A stretch of DNA of 18,664 bases from JALZUE01 sp051251725 (lineage in GTDB: Bacteria > Pseudomonadota > Gammaproteobacteria > Enterobacterales > Alteromonadaceae), in contig JBPOFN010000062.1 of NCBI GenBank assembly GCA_051251725.1, positions 1-18,664 of the forward strand, given 5' to 3'. Shown in pieces: positions 14,823 to 18,664 of this stretch; within the stretch, counting starts at the first letter, position 1; each line of letters begins with the position of its first letter. The notes under the pieces were generated by a model that worked only from the letters and a program-made list of their open reading frames with translations, ran no database searches and was not told the origin of the DNA. Both the position numbers and the translations under genes were made by a program.

Positions 14823-14876
14823 CCGCGACCTTTTATTCTGTACTAAGTGTATTCGAATAAGATGGTCGCGGTTTTT
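14823..14876 (+). terminator. Intrinsic terminator of the rplJL-rpoBC operon
   Basis: CCGCGACC (14823-14830) pairs perfectly with GGTCGCGG (14864-14871), with a further inner stem TTATTC/GAATAA (14833-14838/14855-14860), followed by TTTTT (14872-14876). It lies 75 nt after the rpoC stop and immediately follows the str-operon promoter. Confidence 0.85.
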
Positions 14877-14948
14877 CACGTTTAAGAGCAGTGTAAATTC
14901 TCCCATTGATTGGAATTTACGCATATTTAACTAATCAGGAGCCCTTTA

Positions 14949-15323
14949 ATGGCAACTATTAACCAACTAGTACGTAAACCACGTGTTAGACAAGTAACAA
15001 AAAGTAACGTTCCGGCGTTACAAGCTTGTCCACAACGTCGTGGCGTATGTACTCGTGTGTATACTACTACACCAAAGAAACCAAACTCAGCACTACGTAA
15101 AGTAGCTCGTGTTCGTTTAACTAACGGCTTCGAAGTTACTTCATACATCGGTGGTGAAGGTCACAACTTACAAGAGCATAGCGTAATCTTAATACGCGGT
15201 GGTCGTGTTAAAGATTTACCTGGTGTGCGCTATCACACTGTTCGTGGTGCACTAGATTGTTCTGGTGTTAACGACAGAAGACAGGGCCGTTCTAAGTACG
15301 GTGCTAAACGACCTAAATCTTAA
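14949..15323 (+). CDS. rpsL: 30S ribosomal protein S12
   Basis: S12 monitors codon-anticodon pairing at the decoding centre. The 124 residues equal E. coli S12 and are nearly identical in TTTPKKPNSALRK and GGRVKDLPGVRYH. Lys43 and Lys88, whose changes give streptomycin resistance, are wild type. The ATG follows CAGGAG at about 8 nt. It is the first gene of the str operon, reading from the promoter fused to the rpoC terminator. Confidence 0.99.
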   Translation: MATINQLVRKPRVRQVTKSNVPALQACPQRRGVCTRVYTTTPKKPNSALRKVARVRLTNGFEVTSYIGGEGHNLQEHSVILIRGGRVKDLPGVRYHTVRGALDCSGVNDRRQGRSKYGAKRPKS

Positions 15324-15335
15324 GTTTCCCTTTCT

Positions 15336-15355
15336 TTTACTTAGTAATAAGTAAA
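15336..15355 (+). other. Small AT-rich hairpin between rpsL and rpsG
   Basis: TTTACTTA (15336-15343) pairs with TAAGTAAA (15348-15355) around a GTAA tetraloop, 12 nt after the rpsL stop. There is no T tract. In E. coli the rpsL-rpsG spacer is where S7 represses translation. This spacer (110 nt) may serve similarly, but I cannot match the E. coli S7 site here. Confidence 0.3.
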
Positions 15356-15433
15356 TAGATTTGAAACGTTAAGTAAGGCCAAATTACTAATTTTTATATT
15401 TTGGATTAATCCTGAATACAACGGAGAATTAAG

Positions 15434-15907
15434 ATGCCAAGAAGACGCGTCGTTGGGCAACGTAAAATATTGCCAGATCCTAAGTTCCATAACGAACTTT
15501 TAGCAAAATTCATCAACATCCTTATGGTTGATGGTAAAAAATCTACTGCCGAAAAAATTGTATACGGTGCATTAGACATTTTAACTGAAAAAAACAACGA
15601 AAAAACTCACTTAGAGCTTTTTGAAGTTGCTTTAGATAACATCCGTCCACAAGTCGAAGTTAAGTCTCGTCGTGTTGGTGGTTCAACTTATCAAGTACCA
15701 GTTGAAGTTCGTCCTGTTCGTCGTAATGCTCTAGCCATGCGTTGGTTAGTTGAAGCAGCTCGTAAACGTGGTGAAAAATCAATGGCTCAGCGCCTAGCTA
15801 ACGAAATGTTAGATGCGTCTGACAACAAAGGTTCAGCGGTTAAGAAACGTGAAGACGTTCACCGTATGGCCGAAGCAAACAAAGCGTTTGCTCATTACCG
15901 CTGGTAA
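15434..15907 (+). CDS. rpsG: 30S ribosomal protein S7
   Basis: S7 nucleates assembly of the 30S head and contacts E-site tRNA. Its 157 residues match the usual bacterial length, without the C-terminal extension of E. coli K-12. Conserved stretches include MPRRRVVGQRKILPDPKFHN, the beta-arm SRRVGGSTYQVPVEVRP (about 78-94) and RRNALAMRWLVEAARKRGEKSM. The start follows CGGAGAA. S7 is also the usual autoregulator of the str operon. Confidence 0.98.
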   Translation: MPRRRVVGQRKILPDPKFHNELLAKFINILMVDGKKSTAEKIVYGALDILTEKNNEKTHLELFEVALDNIRPQVEVKSRRVGGSTYQVPVEVRPVRRNALAMRWLVEAARKRGEKSMAQRLANEMLDASDNKGSAVKKREDVHRMAEANKAFAHYRW

Positions 15908-15929
15908 GATCTACGGTAATTTAAAGATG

Positions 15930-15960
15930 AGCGTAGTGACATTTATGTCACTACGCTTTT
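15930..15960 (+). terminator. Terminator/attenuator between rpsG and fusA
   Basis: A 12-bp perfect stem AGCGTAGTGACA/TGTCACTACGCT (15930-15941 with 15946-15957) and TTTA loop is followed by only three or four T residues before C. Partial termination is likely. The 110 nt to fusA contain TATTAT at 16006-16011, but no good -35 goes with it, so I do not call a promoter. Confidence 0.65.
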
Positions 15961-16069
15961 CTGTTCATAACATTGTAAGAAAACTAAAGTAACTTAACGT
16001 CAAAATATTATACACAGTAGTATTTTTACCTTAGGTTATTAAAACCAAAGAAATTAAAAGGATAAAGAA

Positions 16070-18178
16070 GTGGCTCGTATTACTCCTATTGAGCGATATA
16101 GAAATATTGGTATTTGTGCACACGTTGATGCTGGTAAAACAACAACAACTGAGCGGGTATTATTCTATACAGGTTTGTCTCATAAAATAGGCGAAGTTCA
16201 TGATGGTGCAGCCACAATGGACTGGATGGAACAAGAACAAGAGCGCGGTATTACTATTACCTCAGCGGCAACTACTTGTTTCTGGAAAGGTATGCAGGGT
16301 CAGTTCGAAGATCACCGTATTAATATTATTGATACACCAGGTCATGTTGATTTTACCATTGAAGTAGAACGTTCATTACGTGTCCTTGATGGCGCTGTGT
16401 TAGTGTTATGTGCTTCTTCTGGCGTTCAGCCACAAACTGAAACTGTCTGGCGACAAATGGAACGTTATGCTGTTCCGCGTATGGTGTTTGTTAATAAAAT
16501 GGACCGTATGGGCGCTGACTTCTTATCGGTAGTTGGTCAACTTAAAAATCGTTTAGGTGCTAATGCGGTGCCAATCCAGTTACCTATTGGTTGTGAAGAA
16601 GAATTTGCCGGCGTTGTCGACTTAATCAAAATGAAAGCGATTAACTGGAATGAAGCCGATCAGGGTATGACTTTTACCTATGAAGACATTCCTGCTGACA
16701 TGCAAGATCTTGCCGAAGAATGGCGAGACAACTTATTATCAGAAGCGGCTGAAGCTAATGATGAATTAATGGATAAATATCTTGAAGAAGGTGATTTAAC
16801 TGAAGCTGAAATCAAAAAAGGTTTACGAGCTCGGACGTTAAATAATGAAATCGTTTTATGTTCATGCGGTAGCGCTTTTAAAAATAAAGGTGTTCAGGCG
16901 GTACTCGATGGCGTGGTTGAATATTTACCATCACCAACAGAAGTTGCCGCAATTACCGGTATTAAAAAAGATGAATCTGAAGATACCCGTGCTGCTGACG
17001 ATAAAGCACCGTTTGCTGCGCTAGCGTTTAAAATTGCAACTGACTCTTTTGTTGGCACGTTAACTTTCTTTCGCGTTTATTCTGGTGTGGTTAAAACTGG
17101 CGATATGGTTTACAACCCGGTCAAAGGCAAAAAAGAACGTTTAGGTCGACTGGTGCAAATGCATGCTAATGACCGCAAAGAAATTAAAGAAGTCCACGCT
17201 GGCGACATTGCGGCAGCGATTGGGTTAAAAGATGTCACTACTGGTGATACTTTATGTGACGCGCAACACGAAATCACGTTAGAGCGTATGGATTTCCCAG
17301 AACCGGTCATTTCGGTTGCGGTTGAACCTAAAACCCAAGTTGATCAAGAAAAATTAAGCCAAGCATTAGAGAAGTTAGCAGCAGAAGATCCTTCATTCCG
17401 CGTAACTTCAGATGAAGAAACAGGCCAAACCATCATTTCAGGTATGGGTGAATTACACCTAGATATCATTACTGACCGCATGATGCGTGAATTTAAAGTT
17501 GATTGTAATGTTGGTAATCCTCAAGTTTCATATCGTGAGTCGATTACCAAAAAGGCTGAAATTTCTGAGAAATTTGAACGACAAATGGGCACAAAAGGGC
17601 AATATGCTCATGTCTGTTTAAGAGCAGAACCACTTGAAAGAGGTTCTGGCTTTGAATTTGTTAATGCAACAACTGATGATGTTATTCCAAAAGAATACAT
17701 CCCGGCAATAGAAAAAGGCTGTAGCGAGCAAATGGATTCAGGTGTATTAGCCTCATTCCCAATGTTAGATGTTCGCGTAACTTTATTTGATGGTTCATCA
17801 CATGATGTTGACTCAAATGAAATAGCCTTTAAAATAGCCGCTTCTATGGGTTTTAGAAACGCAATTTTGGCGGCTAAACCTGTCTTACTTGAGCCGATGA
17901 TGAAAGTGGAAGTGACCACACCTGAAGAACATATGGGTGATGTGGTTGGTGACTTAAATCGTCGTAGAGGCTTAATCGAAGGTATGGACGATGGTCCTGC
18001 TGGCTTAAAGCTAGTGAATGTTATGGCGCCACTAGCAGAAATGTTTGGTTATGCAACGGCATTAAGAAGTGCGACTCAAGGTCGTGCATCTTATTCGATG
18101 GAATTTTCTCATTATGAAGAAGCTCCAAAAGTTGTGGCCAAGAAAATTGTTGAATCGCGCGGTGGATCTTTTTCATAG
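16070..18178 (+). CDS. fusA: Translation elongation factor G, divergent domain IV loop
   Basis: EF-G is the GTPase that drives ribosomal translocation and, with RRF, recycling. The 702 residues compare with 704 in E. coli. GTPase motifs: AHVDAGKT (17-24), RGITITSAAT (59-68), DTPGH (88-92), NKMD (142-145) and CGSAFKN (266-272). Domain II, domain III (ISGMGELHLDI) and domain V (FGYATALRSATQGRASYSMEF) are normal. The domain IV tip loop, normally QSGGRGQYGHV, reads QMGTKGQYAHV (505-515), and the usual GG before IP is DD (536-537, DDVIP). The tip histidine of HDVDS is kept (His578). The start is GTG with AAAAGGAT upstream. Its codons are somewhat less biased than those of rpoBC, with several AGA arginines late in the gene. 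It most resembles Alteromonadales str-operon EF-G. Confidence 0.96.
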   Translation: MARITPIERYRNIGICAHVDAGKTTTTERVLFYTGLSHKIGEVHDGAATMDWMEQEQERGITITSAATTCFWKGMQGQFEDHRINIIDTPGHVDFTIEVERSLRVLDGAVLVLCASSGVQPQTETVWRQMERYAVPRMVFVNKMDRMGADFLSVVGQLKNRLGANAVPIQLPIGCEEEFAGVVDLIKMKAINWNEADQGMTFTYEDIPADMQDLAEEWRDNLLSEAAEANDELMDKYLEEGDLTEAEIKKGLRARTLNNEIVLCSCGSAFKNKGVQAVLDGVVEYLPSPTEVAAITGIKKDESEDTRAADDKAPFAALAFKIATDSFVGTLTFFRVYSGVVKTGDMVYNPVKGKKERLGRLVQMHANDRKEIKEVHAGDIAAAIGLKDVTTGDTLCDAQHEITLERMDFPEPVISVAVEPKTQVDQEKLSQALEKLAAEDPSFRVTSDEETGQTIISGMGELHLDIITDRMMREFKVDCNVGNPQVSYRESITKKAEISEKFERQMGTKGQYAHVCLRAEPLERGSGFEFVNATTDDVIPKEYIPAIEKGCSEQMDSGVLASFPMLDVRVTLFDGSSHDVDSNEIAFKIAASMGFRNAILAAKPVLLEPMMKVEVTTPEEHMGDVVGDLNRRRGLIEGMDDGPAGLKLVNVMAPLAEMFGYATALRSATQGRASYSMEFSHYEEAPKVVAKKIVESRGGSFS

Positions 18179-18208
18179 AAGGTCTGCTCGGTTTTATCGC
18201 CGAGATTT

Positions 18209-18235
18209 AATTAATACTTAGTATTAATTGTTTTT
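18209..18235 (+). terminator. Intrinsic terminator after fusA
   Basis: AATTAATAC (18209-18217) and GTATTAATT (18221-18229) form an AT-rich 9-bp stem with a 3-nt loop, followed by GTTTTT. A smaller hairpin CTCGG/CCGAG (18187-18204) sits just upstream. The pair probably ends most str-operon transcripts before tuf. Confidence 0.55.
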
Positions 18236-18247
18236 GTCTTTCAAGCA

Positions 18248-18335
18248 TTGTCAGTGTTTTAAAGATATGCGGGATTTAAGAAAACACGGTTGTCTTAATG
18301 AGTTTCGACTTATCTAGCACCTAAAACACTGACAA
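18248..18335. repeat. 88-bp element bounded by 14-bp perfect inverted repeats, between fusA and tuf
   Basis: TTGTCAGTGTTTTA (18248-18261) and its exact reverse complement TAAAACACTGACAA (18322-18335) flank 60 bp. Further pairs nest inside: AGATA/TATCT (18263-18267/18311-18315) and TTAAGA/TCTTAA (18276-18281/18293-18298). No clear target-site duplication or open frame is visible. It lies after the fusA terminator and before the tuf promoter. It may be a miniature inverted-repeat element, a structured small RNA gene, or a protein-binding site. The rest of the 310-nt fusA-tuf gap is covered by the terminator, this element, the tuf promoter and the tuf leader. Confidence 0.5.
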
Positions 18336-18379
18336 AGCCCTGCGGAAGGGAAAAAAGTTCAGAAAATCGACATTGTATT

Positions 18380-18408
18380 TTGACAAGGCTACCCGCCTTA
18401 TTTAAAAT
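18380..18408 (+). promoter_or_regulatory. Strong promoter for tuf
   Basis: A perfect -35 TTGACA (18380-18385), a 17-nt spacer and TAAAAT (18403-18408) form the best-matching promoter in the window, predicting a start near 18415 and a leader of about 75 nt. The spacer contains an AAGGC/GCCTT palindrome (18385-18399). A separate promoter would let EF-Tu be made in excess over EF-G. Confidence 0.8.
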
Positions 18409-18488
18409 CAACGTCCTGCCTCTGAGCCTTTATTCTTGCAAAGGGGAAAATAGACTAATTTAATTGAAATTTTTTAAGGTACAGTAAA

Positions 18489-18664
18489 ATGGCTAAAGCA
18501 AAATTTGAACGTTTAAAACCGCATGTTAACGTTGGTACAATCGGTCACGTAGATCACGGTAAAACAACTTTAACAGCTGCTATCTCAGCAGTATTAACTA
18601 AAGCTTTTGGTGGCGACGTAAAAGACTTCGCACAAATCGATAATGCTCCAGAAGAGCGTGAGCG
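18489..18664 (+). CDS. tuf: Elongation factor Tu, N-terminal part (runs off the window)
   Basis: EF-Tu delivers aminoacyl-tRNA to the ribosome as a GTP complex. Only 58 codons and two bases are present. They read MAKAKFERLKPHVNVG, then the P-loop GHVDHGKT (19-26), and end in NAPEERE, just before the switch I region. The start follows AAGGT (18476-18480) at 8 nt. Codon use is strongly optimised. Whether this is the only tuf copy cannot be seen; no tuf lies upstream of tRNA-Trp here. Confidence 0.97.
   Translation, partial: MAKAKFERLKPHVNVGTIGHVDHGKTTLTAAISAVLTKAFGGDVKDFAQIDNAPEERE

Noticed and set aside
14949..15323. Possible streptomycin-resistance changes in rpsL
   Set aside because: Lys43 and Lys88 are wild type.
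16006..16011. A fusA-proximal promoter using TATTAT
   Set aside because: No acceptable -35 element occurs 16-18 bases upstream, so it is not distinguishable from AT-rich background.

Overview
This window carries the ribosomal-protein/RNA-polymerase/str region of a low-GC marine gammaproteobacterium. Protein lengths and sequences (RpoB 1342 aa, RpoC 1401 aa with a GTG start, S12, L7/L12) are close to the Escherichia coli versions. The AT-rich codon use, the EF-G resembling Shewanella-type str-operon EF-G, and a PEP-CTERM peptide next door point to Alteromonadales, most likely Colwelliaceae (Colwellia/Thalassotalea type). That placement is an inference from memory of these families, not a database match.

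Layout. Positions 1-2230 are accessory: a repeat-like segment, an OmpA-family peptidoglycan-binding lipoprotein on the minus strand with its own terminator, then a two-gene plus-strand unit made of a 58-residue PEP-CTERM mini-protein and a fatty acid hydroxylase/sterol desaturase family membrane enzyme. Positions 2230-3516 hold a strong promoter, tRNA-Trp(CCA), secE and nusG. Positions 3574-4864 are the L11 operon (rplK-rplA) with a probable L1-binding leader. Positions 4869-14748 are rplJ-rplL-rpoB-rpoC with an L10-type leader, an attenuator and a long inverted repeat between rplL and rpoB. Positions 14793-18178 are rpsL-rpsG-fusA. After a terminator, an 88-bp inverted-repeat element and a near-consensus promoter, the first 58 codons of tuf run off the end.

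The genes make the core expression machinery: polymerase beta and beta-prime, the elongation factor NusG that couples polymerase to ribosomes, ribosomal stalk proteins (L10, L7/L12, L11, L1), 30S proteins S12 and S7, the two translational GTPases, and SecE of the protein-export channel. Regulation visible in the sequence includes two ribosomal-protein feedback leaders, an rplL-rpoB attenuator, and a recurring arrangement at three operon boundaries (nusG/rplK, rplA/rplJ, rpoC/rpsL). At each of these a sigma-70 promoter is superimposed on an intrinsic terminator hairpin, so that the predicted new transcript starts inside the hairpin and cannot form it.

Most of the window is conserved core genome. 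The parts most worth a second look are the minimal PEP-CTERM peptide with a possible sigma-54 promoter and an in-frame downstream hydroxylase, the promoter-in-terminator junctions, the divergent EF-G domain IV loop, the acidic NusG extension, and the inverted-repeat elements before rpoB and tuf. I see no CRISPR array, transposase, phage gene or defence system.
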